Below are positions 47,505-59,339 of a DNA stretch of 64,000 nt, piece by piece (the first letter of the stretch is position 1; the number at the start of each line of letters is the position of its first letter). Below the pieces are notes generated by a model, which worked only from the letters and a program-made list of their open reading frames with translations, did not search any database and was not told where the DNA came from. The position numbers and the translations under genes are program-made. This DNA comes from Clitoria ternatea. Lineage: Eukaryota > Streptophyta > Magnoliopsida > Fabales > Fabaceae. Location of the stretch: contig CM075673.1 of assembly GCA_037962975.1 (NCBI GenBank), positions 119,555,001-119,619,000 of the forward strand, in the 5' to 3' direction.

Positions 47505-47685
47505 CTCGCTTAAGCGAGTCGGATTTCGCTTGAGCGAGAAAGACCCCTGATGCATATTTTTCATTTCGCCCAAGCGAAGACAGTATGACTCGCTCAAGCG
47601 AGTCGGAAACGCTTGAGCGAAACTCCCTTCTGCCAGTGTTATATATGGCACTCGCTCAAGTGAGAAAGGATTTCGCTTGAGCGAG
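47505..47685. repeat. TCGCTTAAGCGA-type palindrome array in B2
   Basis: Seven palindromes CTCGCTTRAGCGAG or variants are centred at about 47511, 47531, 47571, 47595, 47614, 47657 and 47678: spacings 20, 40, 24, 19, 43, 21. Three more occur at 45717-45800. Related groups: 41615-41692 (C LTR), 52690-52880 (D), 56449-56615 and 63742-63908 (young D LTRs). Confidence 0.8.
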
Positions 47686-48216
47686 AGGGACTCAGATTCC
47701 CTTCTTCTTCACAACGACTGGCAGTTTCCAGTCGGTTTAGTGGCTGACCGAGTGAAATTCCAGTCGGTTTTCGGTACAGGAGTAACTTTTTGACTCCTTT
47801 CTTGTCTCTTATACATATTTTAATATATCTAAACTCATTATTCCCCCTAGTGTGTAGGATGGCCAGAAGTGGACCATTATAAACCCACTTTCTTATTTTA
47901 ATCCCCATTATCAACTCCACTTACAAGAAAGTTGTCCCCCACTTGCATTTACCTTATTAAACTAACACTAACCCTGTAAAAGTCAGAAACTCTTAGAGTA
48001 AACAAGCTACCTCTCTCAACTTCTTCGAGCTGAAACTAGGACAGCAAGGGGACTTCTTTTCAGTCAGCCAAAGATCATCAAACCAAGTAAGAGGGGACAG
48101 GGTTGTGAATAACTATGAAATGGGTAGAATTGTATGCTGTTCTAGGGTTCCAGTTTTAATTTCATATTTTGTTGCTCAGTTTTGAGATTGAAAACGTGTG
48201 AATTTGATTTTGACTT

Positions 48217-49320
48217 CTTCATGAAAGTTGTAGATATTTCTGTTATCTGAATTTTGAGACCTGAATCAATTAATTTGAATATGTATAGCAAAAGTTATAG
48301 CCAAAATACTACAGCATGTCCGAGTGAAATATTTGTTCTATGTTCTGGGTATATATTGCTATTTTGGGAATTTTACAAGCATAATCAGCCTTTGATGTCT
48401 TTAAAAAAGTTGTAGATATTTGTGTTATGGATCTGTAGAAAGTCGTTTCAAGTCAAAATGATTTTTGTAGCTCGAGTTATGACTAAAATACTGAAGTATG
48501 TTCAAGCTGTAAATCTGTTAATTTGAGATACGTATTTTATTTTTAAAACTGGGAATTATGTGGTGAGAATTAGTGATTGGTGTCTTCATAAAAGTTGTAT
48601 ATCTTCTTTTTATGTGAATTTTGAGACCTGAACCGACTGAATTGGATATGTATAGCATGAGTTATGATCAAAATACTACAGCATGTCCGATTGAAATACT
48701 TATCTTGTGTTTTGTGCATATATGAATATTCTGGGAATTATACATACGTTTTTAGATTTTTATGTCTTCATGAAAGTTGTAGATATTTATGTTAGGGATC
48801 TATAGAAAGTGGTTTTGAGTTAAAAAGATGCTTGTAGCTCTAGATATGCTCAAAATACAGAAGTATGTTCATGATGAAAATCTGTTAACTATAAAATCCG
48901 AATCTTATTTTTAAAACTGGGAATTTTGTGGTGAGAATTAGTGGTTGGTGCCTTCATGAAAGTTGTATATATTTGTATTAAGAATAATTTAGAACTGGTT
49001 TCATGCCAAAATTGTTTTTGTAGCTCCAGAAATGTTGAAAATACTAACCTGTGTACGTTTTAAAAATCCTCTTTGAGGCAGTTTTGTATTCTGTGAATAA
49101 GTGATGTTTCTGTTTAGAATTTGAATTTATGGTCTGCATGAAAGTTGTAGATAATTATGTTATTGAGCTATAGAAAGTGGAATCACATGAAAAGGATTTG
49201 ATTTTCTCATGTTATGACTGTTTTACTAACGTATGTTGCTGTTAGAAATGCTGAAATTTGCTTATAATGGTTATTATGGATAAAAATGATATTTTCTCTA
49301 AGGGTAACAATTTATTATTA
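48217..49320 (+). repeat. ~182-bp alternating tandem repeat in B2
   Basis: Core AAAGTTGTA at 48224, 48406, 48591, 48773, 48959 and 49141: spacings 182, 185, 182, 186, 182. Units 1 and 3 carry GAATTTTGAGACCTG; units 2 and 4 carry GATCTRTAGAAAGT; units 5 and 6 are diverged relatives. The B1 copy is collinear. The regular alternation of 182 and 185/186 suggests amplification as a ~368-bp dimer. Confidence 0.85.
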
Positions 49321-49697
49321 AACTCTTGAGTGATTATGAATTATTATTGATGTTGTTGAGTGTCTAATGAGTATCATACAGTTGTATATTTTGGTGGTAG
49401 ATAATTATGAATGATTAAATTTATATATATACATGAATGCCTTGTGGTTATTGTTACATGTGGTTGAAACAGTAAATCCATGATTCTGAAAATTATTATA
49501 TGTGATGTGTCCTTTGAGGACTTGTGATTTTCCAAGTGGTTTTGGAAATATTAATATCATGGTATGTTAAATAATAAAGAGAATTAAAGGCATTCATGCA
49601 TCACAAGCATTTGGACGCACCATGGAATTTTAGGGGTTCCATGATTGCCTACCCTGGTGGGGGGTTACTCTATGATGAGTTAAAGCCCTATTTTTGC

Positions 49698-50054
49698 GAT
49701 GTGGTGGTCATGGGGCTGTAGGGATCCATGACTGTATAAATTCCTACCGATGTGGTGGTCATGGGGCTGTAGGGATCCATGACTGTATAAATTCCTACCG
49801 ATGTGTTGGTCATGGGGCTGTAGGGATCCATGACTGTATAAATTCCTACCGATGTGTTGTTCATGGGGCTGTAGGGATCCATGACTGTATAAATTCCTAC
49901 CGATGTGTTGGTCATGGGGCTGTAGGGATCCATGACTGTATAAATTCCTACCGATGTGTTAGTCATGGGGCTGTAGGGATCCATGACTGTATAAATTCCT
50001 ACCGATGTGTTGGTCATGGGGCTGTAGGGATCCATGACTGTATTAATTCCTACC
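49698..50054 (+). repeat. 51-bp minisatellite, seven units
   Basis: Seven head-to-tail units of exactly 51 bp starting GATGTGGTGGTCATGG and containing TAGGGATCCATGACTG, differing by a few bases. Because 51 is a multiple of three and the units lack stops, long frames open on both strands; these are artefacts of the repeat. Two degenerate relatives sit at 31081-31192 in B1. Confidence 0.92.
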
Positions 50055-50558
50055 GCTGTCTCTATGAGACCTTTTACTGCAGTATTCGCACCAAACCAAA
50101 TGGATCCAGTATGACATCATTTGACTAATTAAAGACTTATTAAATGAACTTGTTTGGCATATTCATCATATCATTATGTATTGTTGATTGTGTTTGTACA
50201 ATTCTATATATTTTATATTTATTCTATATTCTGTCTCACTCTTACATTAATTTTTACAGTGAATGTCACCCAGAATGAAGAGTGATGCTATGGTTGATGC
50301 CTATGTGAACTATTGCTTGGATTTCGAATTTATTCTAATTTTATGAGTTGTAATAAATACAACGTGTTATGTACTGTTATTTTCTAAATCGTTTCCGCTA
50401 TGCAAATATTTCATGAATTTTATTATTCACGACTAGTATGCATGATAATATTCCGCTATTATCGACCTTCATGTGAACTCTGATTTTAATTTATGAATTT
50501 TAAAAAGATCTTTTAAAAACGTGAAAAATTTATTCGGAAAATTATTCGGGACGTCACA

Positions 50559-50804
50559 ATGTTCGACTTTGCACTTCTGGCATATCACATAGGACCTCAC
50601 GTACTCGGTTATTGCCTTCTTCATGCCTGACCACCAGAATTCCTTCTTCAAGTCATGATACATTTTCATCACACCGGGATGAATACTCAGAGAGCTCCTG
50701 TGTGCCTCAGCTAGCACAGCTTGCCTGAAATCTCCATGTGCAGGCACCACCACTCGGTCCCGGAATCTCCATATTCCATCATTACCCTCGAGCCTGAGTG
50801 TCAA
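50559..50804 (-). pseudogene. gypsy C integrase zinc domain
   Basis: Minus-strand HHCC domain: His in the AHRSSLSIHPG block and the CQKC cysteine pair, just upstream (in coding direction) of the B2 insertion point. It is in frame with itself but out of frame with the RNase H frame, which overlaps at 50782-50804, so a small indel near 50800 separates them. The integrase core continues at 45442. Confidence 0.87.
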
Positions 50805-51498
50805 TCAGTTTCAGCAACTCCTCATCGTCTTTCTGAGCAGCAACAATAGACTCTAGAAATTCGTTGGAGATCTTCAACATTCCTACTGCCAGTCGGTTTG
50901 GAGCGTCCATAACGACTCCAATGTTCATATCCCTAAAACTTTCCAGCAATTCCTGCTCTCTGCCCATCAAGTAAGCCGCGTGTAACACCTTTCTGCTCAA
51001 TGCATCGGCAACAACATTCGCTTTGCCCGTGTGGTACTTCAAGTCAAAGTCATAATCTTTCAAGTACTCCACCCATCTTCTCTGCCTCATATTTAGCTCC
51101 TTTTGGTCGAATAAATACTTCAAGCTTTTGTGGTCACTGAACACCACAAAATGGGACCCATATAGGTAATGACGCCAAATCTTTAATGCATATACTACTG
51201 CTGCTAGCTCCAGATCATGGGTCGGATAATTCAATTCATGGGGTCTCAATTGCCTGGAAGCATAGGCAATCACCCGGTCGGATTGCATCAGCACGCATCC
51301 CAAACCGAACTTGGATGCATCACAATACACTACAAATTCCGGTGTTACATTGGGCAATGCAAGCACCAGGGCAGTCGTCAAACATCGTTTAAGAGTCTGG
51401 AAACTCAGCTCACACTTTTTCGACCACACAAAGGGACTCTCTTTTCTTGTTAACCGCGTCAGAGGAAGTTCAATCCGAGAGAACCCTTCAATGAAATG
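50782..51498 (-). pseudogene. gypsy C RNase H
   Basis: Minus-strand RNase H open for 215 codons (51429-50782). The acidic residues are preserved in YCDAS (Asp37 of the frame), HDLELAA (Glu74), FSDHK (Asp99) and VADALS (Asp142). It connects upstream, through a decayed ~70 bp with a TGA near 51496-51499, to the RT thumb region. It degrades the RNA strand during reverse transcription. Confidence 0.88.
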
Positions 51499-52068
51499 TC
51501 AATAGTATCCAGCCAATCCAAGGAAACTTTTGATTTCAGTTACTGACCTCGGCCTCTCCCAAGCCATAACCGCCTCAATTTTAGTCGGATCAACCGAGGC
51601 GCCCTCTCGGGAAATTACATGTCCCAAGAATTGTACACTACTTTCCCAAAAATCACACTTGGATAGTTTAGCATACAACTTCTTCTCTCGGAGTACCTGC
51701 AGAACGATCTGAAGGTGTTGAGCATGCTCCTCAACCGACCTCGAATACACCAGGATGTCATCAATGAATACCACCACAAACTGGTCCAAGTTCGGTTGAA
51801 AAATCCGATTCATATAGTCTATGAAGATGGCAGGGGCATTCGTCACTCCAAAGGGCATTACAATGTACTCGAAGTGCCCATACCGAGTCCGAAATGCTGT
51901 CTTCAGAATATCTTCCGACTTTACTCGGATCTGGTGATACCCCGACCTCAAGTCGATCTTAGAAAACACCACAGCGCCTCTCAACTGGTCTAGTAAATTG
52001 TCAATCCGAGGCAATGGATATTTATTTTTGACAGTCAATTTGTTCAATTGTCGGTAATCGATGCACAT
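51499..52068 (-). pseudogene. gypsy C reverse transcriptase core
   Basis: 189 open codons with YRQLNKLTVKNKYPLPRID, the catalytic Asp39 (FSKIDLRSG), MPFGVTNAPA and FIDD at 101-104. It is bounded by TGA codons on both sides (52069-52071 and 51496-51498), each at a place where family relatives have Arg, consistent with CGA to TGA decay. The RT fingers continue upstream to 52464. Confidence 0.9.
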
Positions 52069-52506
52069 TCACATGCTACCGTCCTTCTTCTTTACCAGTA
52101 ACACCGGAGCGCCCCATGGTGAAGCACTCGGTCGGATAAAGCCTTTTTCCAGTAGTTTATTTACTTGTTTCTTTACTTCGGCCAATTCCACCAAAGACAT
52201 CCTATATGGCGCACGGGACACAGGCTCGGCCTCGGGGATCAAGTCAATAGAGAAATCAATCTCCCGACTGGGAGGCAACTCCTGAATTTCTTCCGGAAAA
52301 ACATCAGGAAATTCGTAAACAATTGGAATATCACTCGGCAGAAGGTTATACCGACCCTCTGAAGCAAATAAAATAACATATGTGGCTGAGACATCACTCA
52401 CCATATCCTTCGTGTCGAGTTCCTGGGAGAAAACAATACTCTTCCGATAGCAGTCGACCATCACATGATTATCAGCTAGCCAATCGAGACCTAGAATAAC
52501 ATCTAA
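52069..52506 (-). pseudogene. gypsy C protease-RT linker and RT N-terminus
   Basis: Minus-strand segment with the end of the protease domain (LDWLADNHVMVDC), the linker with FPDVFPEEI, the PYRMS block and the RT start (FIRPSASPWGAPVLLVKKKDGSM). It begins at the D-family LTR insertion (52507). The protease part proper lies beyond it at 55408. Confidence 0.88.
52502..52506. repeat. 5-bp target-site duplication TCTAA (left copy)
   Basis: TCTAA at 52502-52506 and 55408-55412 flanks the D-family solo LTR. Confidence 0.86.
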
Positions 52507-55407
52507 TGTAACACCCTAAAATTATTTTTTTTAATAAATAATTAAACCCAAAAACAGGGAAAGAAAAATTTTCATAAAAACAACCACTGGTCACTCGGTA
52601 TAGAAAAGAAGAAGAAGGCAAGGGAGAAATGAAAGAACATTCATACGCACGGCAATCAGTGGGAGGAATAAGGCTTGACCGATCCATTCTGTTCAGCGAA
52701 CCCATCATCGCCTGGGCGAATCCCACAAACAACGTCCACTCGCTTCAGCGTGACCCCACACGCTTGGGCAAAACAGCCCACTCGATCGGGTGAAGTACCA
52801 TTCGCTTGGACGATGCCACGACAAAAAGCTTTCCAGCAGTACACCTTTGCTGGAGCGGATCCCTCATTCGCTAAAGCGAGAAGCCTCACACGGCAATTTC
52901 ATCACTCGGCATTCGAACATCCATACACTCGGTAAACGACTAAGTCCACTCGGAGGTCCTTCCTAAGTCCATTCGGTATTCCATAACTTAGCCTCTCAGA
53001 TTCATCCATACGGCCACACCTATACTCTACTCAGACACTGGGAGCTATCCCACTCGGATTCCAGAATTCCTTCTCACCCGGAATATACATTCTTCACTCG
53101 GATTATTAATGTTTCACACTTAGAACCCATTCCATTCTAAACCACTACGCTAACTCCTCTCTCAGGAGAGAATTGCTCAGGGTTTCCACTCGGGAATACG
53201 AACTTCTCCTCACTCGGATTTTACTTATATTGTTCACTCGGTAATGACCGCTCTCATTATTACTCGGGGATTCTCTCATTAGATCTTACTCAGAATAGGT
53301 TCATCCAAGTATTTTACTCAGAATCCATTGAAGTATCATCATTCGAACGAGAAGGCATAGCCATTTGCATCCCCACTCAGAGTTGACTCCCCAATTACTT
53401 CTACTCGGAAATCATTAACTGAGTAATATTCTAACCATCCACACCCCTCAGTCTACCCAGACATAAACCACCCGTATACAGCCTATATGTACATACATAA
53501 TTATACACTCGGAATACCCAATACCTTAACATCATTCATTCCTCAGCACCTGCTATCAACGTGAACTATATACGTATAAAAACATGCACTCGGGTCACAA
53601 TAGCTCAAATTTCTTATATATATATATATTCGTATTCATTACACCACACTGTTATTATGAGCCGGCCAAGGCTACAACTGACGAAACATGACAAATTACA
53701 AAAATAAGCACTCTACGGTTGGAGTGCACCCCACTCGGACCTGAGACCTCATCATCACTTCAGAGTCCAACCTGCACACACTGAAAAATGGTGTAGGGGT
53801 GAGCTTTTGCATATAAAGTGACAGCTATTGACTCGGACTTTACCTCCGTTCTCAATTATATAATTTACCGGGTTCAATCCATATTGCCAATTAATTTAAG
53901 GGTCAGACCATATCATTCAATCGGAAGTTGCACAATAACATATATTCTCAATCATAGCATCACACTGCACTAAGCAACGGTATCAATACCTGTTCATTCG
54001 TTCAGTCGGAATTCGCTCATACTATATCGTCTAGTCGGAGTTCACTCAATTCATTTAATCCATGCAATTCACAATAATCTCACTAATAATGCTCATAGAC
54101 TCATGCATGCGGATCCGACTTAAACAGTGAGTTCAGTGCAGATTCCTTCTCGGTCCCTCGTCCACTAGCCCTTTCCGTGTGGCACCGGTCACCCCGTGAC
54201 GTCTCGAGACCCAACTCTAGCTCCATCGGCTACCATGGGTCCTCATGGATCTAACCAGGAATCTGAGAATCATCCCACATATGCAATCTCATGCAAATCC
54301 ACAACAACATCCAAGCTTACCAGACGCATCTCACACAGCCATCAATGGGTCACAACCGATCCCCCACACAACATTCAGATTCATTCGGAATCCCACATTC
54401 CATTACAACAACACATGCCTCTATCATAATAACTCACAATAGCAAGCATAGGTAACCACATTACAGTACATCCACTCAACATTTTTAACAGAGTCAGCAT
54501 ACCTTTCCACACGACATTCAAAATGGAAATCACGCATCAATTCACATCTCATGCATTCGGGGATAATGGTAACACACACACACATTCACTCAGCAAACTC
54601 AAATTTTAACAACATGCATCACAGAAGTATTAACAGGCACTCAAAGACGAGGTCACATAACCCTCAACCTTTCACAGATGTCCCAATTCGAAAGTTGCAT
54701 GCACAATCAGTCAATCACCACACGTTGATCTACACATTTCACACACATATTACATTAAAGCAAGCACCAGGGACCCGGTCATAAACCATACGCTTGACAT
54801 GCAAAGCGCCCCCTACCTGCTGTCGGGGTTCAGAGACTCTTCAAGTTGCAGTGCTGACCGATCGTCCCTCCGTTACTCCTCCAACAGCCTTCGAGCTCAG
54901 CGTTGATCCTGGGCCAGAGTTGCTCCTTTCCTCCAACGGGTTCGTCTCCTCCACAGCTCCAAAGCACTTCTAGCACAGCCTTCCAACTGGAATACCACAG
55001 CTCCAGGTAGAAGAAGAAGGAGAGGAAGAAGGCAATAGGGAGGAAGAAGAGGACAGGGAGTGGAGTCAGAGCTGTGTTGATGTTCCTCCAGGAGCTCTCG
55101 ACTCTCTCACTGTTCGAGTGGCGACATGAATAAGAGTGAAGAAGAAGAGAAATAGGGAAGGAGAGACCATATGCACGCACAAGGAGAGCTGCCAGCGTGA
55201 ATAATGAGAGAAAGAGAGAGCTGAAGTTGTCTTATACTCCTAGGGACACATGCGTCCTTTCGCCTGGCACTATTATTATTATTTATTCAATTATTTCTAC
55301 CCAAATCAGCAATTACTCTAATTAACCATTAATCCTAATTCTGTAATTAACCTTTAATTAATAGCTTAACTTCAATCGGTAATTAAGTTAGAAATCGGGA
55401 TGTTACA
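52507..55407 (-). mobile_element. D-family solo LTR
   Basis: 2.9 kb, TGTAACACCC to GGGATGTTACA, bounded by TCTAA and splitting the C protease. No coding region. It contains the palindrome group at 52690-52880, dense ACTCGG, a minus-strand TATA-like GAGTATAAG (55231-55236) and a donor-like CAGGTAGGGGG (54813-54818). Same family as 56261-59317 but lacking that copy's 151-bp duplication. Minus orientation follows the donor motif and the D element beside it. Confidence 0.85.
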
Positions 55408-55865
55408 TCTAAGTTCCTCAATGGCATTCAGATAAAATTCACTCGGAAAGTACGGTCTTCGATTTGCATCGGCATTTCTCTATACACGGTGGTTGCGCGA
55501 AAAGTGGAACCGGTTGGAGTGGAAACAATAAGAGTGTTCTCCATTAAACTGATTGGCAAACCAAGCCGTCGCACACAACTCTCGGAAATAAATGAATGGG
55601 TCGCACCCGAATCGTAAATTACATCAACAAGATAACCACAGATGAGGCACTTACCCTGCACCAAGTTGTCATTCCTTGTGGCTTCCGAGGCATCAAAAGC
55701 GAATACCCGCCCGGTCATTGCATTCTGGGCACCACTAGACTGGGCATCAGATCTTCCCGATTGTTGGCCTCCTTGACCAGCACCATGCCTGCCTCCTCTC
55801 TGAAAATTGGCACCCCGAGTTCCAGAAGGGTTGGTTCGGTTGCCTTGCCTGCTCTGCTGCTGCCT
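55408..55865 (-). pseudogene. gypsy C protease, N-terminal part
   Basis: Minus strand, same frame as gag upstream: a Gly/Gln-rich spacer, MTGRVFAFDASEA, then the aspartic protease active site DSGATHSFIS. A TGA at 55428-55430 interrupts it ~20 bp before the D LTR insertion point. The protease matures Gag-Pol in the particle. The remaining protease codons are at 52506 downward. Confidence 0.88.
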
Positions 55866-56260
55866 CTATGGGCAATCGGGCCTGAGGTGCCCCGGCTGTC
55901 CATATTGGAAGCATACAATCTGATTGGCCGGACAGTGTTTTGAAATATGGCCCTCTTGGCCACAATTGTAGCACGCACGGCTACTAGAGAGATTACCCGA
56001 TCGGCCAGTAGAGCCCCGACCAGAAGAGGATGAAGAAGTAGCAGAAGACTTGCCGCCCTGAAAGAATTGGCCCATCCTCTTGAAGCTGAAGCCCTTTGCT
56101 TTCAGTGGCTTTTTGTCTCTCGGCTGAGATGTCCTTTGTAACTGCACCTCTTCGGTCAGCCTAGCTTTGTTCACCAGAGTCGGGTAATCCCGAATCTCCA
56201 TCGGTACAATTACACTACGGAGTTCAATCCGTAGTCCAGCCTCGTATTTAGCACACTTGC
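55866..56260 (-). pseudogene. gypsy C gag C-terminus
   Basis: Minus-strand nucleocapsid part of gag with a first intact CCHC knuckle, CYNCGQEGHISKHC, and a second one in which the second Cys is Tyr (CFQYGQPGHLRPDC). A TAG at 55866-55868 follows and separates it from the protease frame. A Ser-rich linker precedes the knuckles. The N-terminal gag half is cut away by the D-family insertion at 56261 and must lie right of the window. Confidence 0.87.
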
Positions 56261-59200
56261 TATAACACCCTAATTTTAATAAATAATAACCCAATAACAG
56301 GGAAAAATTTTTCACAAAATCAACCCCTGGTCAATCGGCATAAAAAAAAGAAGAAGACAAGGGAAAGGAAAGAACATTTACACATATAGCAATCAGCGGA
56401 AGGAACAAGGCTTGAACCGACCCATTCGGTTCAGCGGAACACATCAGCGCCTGGGCGAAATCCAAGACGACTCTGACTCGCTTAAGCGAGGTCCAGGACG
56501 CTTGAGCGAGACAACTCACTCGCTCGGGCGAAATACCATTCGCTTGGGCGATACCACGACGAAAGCCTTCCAGCAGTACGCATTCGCTGGAGCGGATTCT
56601 TCATTCGCTGAAGCGAGAAGCCCCACACGGCAAATTCATCACTCGGCAGCGGGACATCCATACACTCGGTAAACGACTAAGTCCACTCGGAAGTTCATTC
56701 CTAAGTCCATTCTGTGTTCCATAACTTAGCCCTTCAATTTTATCCATGCGGCCACACCTATACTCTACTCGGACACTGAGGGTTATCCCACTCGGATTCC
56801 AGAACTCCTTCTCACTCGGAATATACATCTTCCACTCGGATTATCAATGTTTTACACTTAGAATCCCTTCCATTCTAAGCCACTACACTAACTCCTCTCT
56901 CAGGAGAGAATCGTTCAGGGTTTTCACTCGGGAATACGAACTCTTCCTCACTCGGGTTTTACTTATATTTTTCACTCGGTAATGACCGCTCTCATTATCA
57001 CTCGGGGATTCTCTCATTAGATCTTACGCAGTATAGGTTCATCCAAGGTATTTTACTCAAAATTCATTGAAGTATCATCACTCGAACAAGAAGGCATAGC
57101 CATTTGCAGCCCCACTCGGAGTTGACTCCCCAATTACGTCTACTCGGAAATCATTAACTGAGCAATATTCTAACCATCAACACCCCTCAGTCTGCCCAGA
57201 CATAAACCACCCGTATACAACATATGTGTACATACATATTCATACACTCGGAATACCCATTACCTTAACATCATTCATTCCTCAGCACCGGTTATCAACG
57301 TGAACTATTACGTATAAAAACATGCACTCAGATCTCAATAGCTCAAATTATTTATATATATATATATATGTATCCATATTCATTACACCACACTGTTATT
57401 ATGAGCCGGCCAAGGCTACAACTGACGAAACATGACAAATTACAAAAATAAGCACTCTACGGTCGGAGTGCACCCCACTCGGACCTGAGACCTTATCATC
57501 ACTTCAGAGTCCAACCTGCACACACTGAAAAATGGTGTAGGGGTGAGCTTTTACATATAAAGTGACAGCTATTGACTCAGACTTTACCTCCATTCTCAAT
57601 TATATAATTTACCGGGTTCAATCCATAACGATATATATATATACTGCCAATTAATGTAAGAGCCAAACCACATCATTCAATCGGAATTCGTATAATAACA
57701 TATATTCTCAATCATAGCATCACACTGCACTTAGTAACAGTATCAACACCTGTCTATTCATTCAGTCGGAATTCACTCATGCGACATCATCTAGTCAGAG
57801 TTCACTCAATTCATTTAATCCATGCAATTCACAATAATCTCACTAACAATGCTTATAGACTCATGCATGCGGATCCGACTTAAACAGTGGGTTTAGTGCA
57901 GATTCCTTCCCGGTCCCTCGTCCACTAGCCCTTTCCGTGTGGCACCGGTCACCCCGTGAAGTCTCGAGGCCCAGCTCTAGCTCCATCGGCTACCACGGGT
58001 CCTTATGGAACTAACCAGGAATCTGACTGGAACTCATTTTATATGACTCTAGATGCCTTTTCGACCCCCCGTCCACTAGCCCTTTCCGTGTGGCACCGGT
58101 CACCCCGTGACGTCTCGAGACCCAGCTCTAGCTCCATCGGCTACCACGGGTCCTCATGGAACTGGTCAGGAATCTGGGAATCATCCCACATATGCAATCT
58201 CATGCAAATTCACAACAACATCCAAGCTTACCAGACGCGTCTCACACAACCATCAATGGGTCACAACCGATCCCCCCACACAGCATTCAGATTCATTCGG
58301 AATCCCACATTCCATTACAACAACACATGCCTCTATCATAATAACTCACAACAGCAAGCATAGGTAACCACATTACAGTACATCCACTCAACAATTTTAA
58401 CAGAGTCAGCATACCTTTCCACACGGCATTCAACTGGAAATCACGCATCAATTCACATCTCATGCATTCGGGGATAATGGTAACACGCACACACATTCAC
58501 TCAACAAACTCAGATTTTAACAACATGCATCACAGAAGTATTAACAGGCACTCAAAGACGAGGTCACACAACCCTCAATCTTTCACAGATGTCCCAATTC
58601 AGAAATTGCATGCACAATCAGTCAATCACCACACATCGATCTACACATTTCACACACATATTACATTAAAGCAAGCACCAGGGACCCGGTCATAAACCAT
58701 ACGCTTGACATGCAAGGCGCCCCCTACCTGCTGTCGGGGTTCAGAGACTCTTCAAGTTGTAGTGCTGATCGATCGTCCCTCCGTTACTCCTCCAACAGCC
58801 TTCGAGCTCAGCGTTGATCCTGGGCCAGAGTTGCTCCTTTCCTCCAACGGGTCCGTCTCCTCCACAGCTCCAAAGCACTTCCAACACAGCCTTCCAACTG
58901 GAATACCACAGCTCCAGGTAGAAGAAGAAGGAGAGGAAGAAGGCAATAGGGAGGAAGGAGAGGACAGGGAGTGGAGTTAGAGCTGTGTTGATGTTCCTCC
59001 AGGAGCCCTCGACTCTCTCACTGTTCGAGTGGCGACGTGAATGAGAGTGAAGAAGAAGAGAAACAGGGAAGAAGAGACCATATGCACGCTCAAGAAGAGC
59101 TGCCAGCGTGAATAATGAGAGACGAGAGAGCTGAAGTTGTCTTATACTCCTAGGGACACATGCGTCCTTTCGCCTGGCACTAATATTATTATTGATTCAA

Positions 59201-59317
59201 TTATTTCTACCCAAATCAGCAATTACTCTAATTAACCATTAATCCTAATTTTGTAATTAACCTTTAATTAATAGCTTAACTTCAATCGGTAATTAAGTTA
59301 GAAATCGGGATGTTACA
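56261..59317 (-). mobile_element. D2 3' LTR
   Basis: 3.06 kb, TATAACACCC to GGGATGTTACA. The plus-strand start is TA instead of TG in both D2 LTRs. Palindrome array 56449-56615 (centres ~56453, 56483, 56503, 56525, 56545, 56589, 56610), an AT run at 57355-57371, a 151-bp tandem duplication (57919-58189), donor-like site 58724-58729, TATA-like site 59141-59146. Confidence 0.86.
57919..58189. repeat. 151-bp tandem duplication in D2 LTR
   Basis: CGTCCACTAGCCC and the following ~110 bp (through the GTCACCCCGTGA and CTCCATCGGCTACCACGGG motifs) at 57919 are repeated from 58070. The D solo LTR has a single copy near 54168. The unit includes ~40 bp of sequence (58026-58069) not present in D. Confidence 0.8.
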
Positions 59318-59334
59318 GTTCTCCCCCTCTCAAA
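59318..59334 (-). other. polypurine tract of D2
   Basis: Minus strand TTTGAGAGGGGGAGAAC against the LTR, preceded by a CGAGGACAAAATT stretch as in gypsy A and C. Confidence 0.75.
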
Positions 59335-59339
59335 AGAAT

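Larger units (their letters stand above)
45443..50558 (+). mobile_element. B-family LTR-like insertion (B2), 5.1 kb
   Basis: TGTAACATCCC to GGGACGTCACA with a perfect ATGTT duplication and no coding region: either an extraordinarily long solo LTR or a non-autonomous unit. In order: a palindrome group (45717-45800), a CCGAGT-rich stretch (45880-47480), a second palindrome array (47505-47685), a TATA-like GTTATATATGG (47640), a donor-like AAGTAAGAGGGG (~48084), six ~182-bp repeats (48224-49320), a 51-bp minisatellite (49698-50054) and an AT-rich end. From ~48086 it matches B1; its first half instead resembles the motif content of families C and D. Confidence 0.78.

Noticed and set aside
49688..50128. 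Overlapping ORFs of 115 and 144 codons on opposite strands
   Set aside because: Products of the 51-bp repeat (17 codons per unit) lacking stops in two frames; B1 has no equivalent.
54830..55180. 116-codon minus-strand ORF in the D LTR (relative near 58705-58980)
   Set aside because: Spans the donor-like site and CT-rich leader region; no domain, and the D2 copy does not keep the same frame intact.
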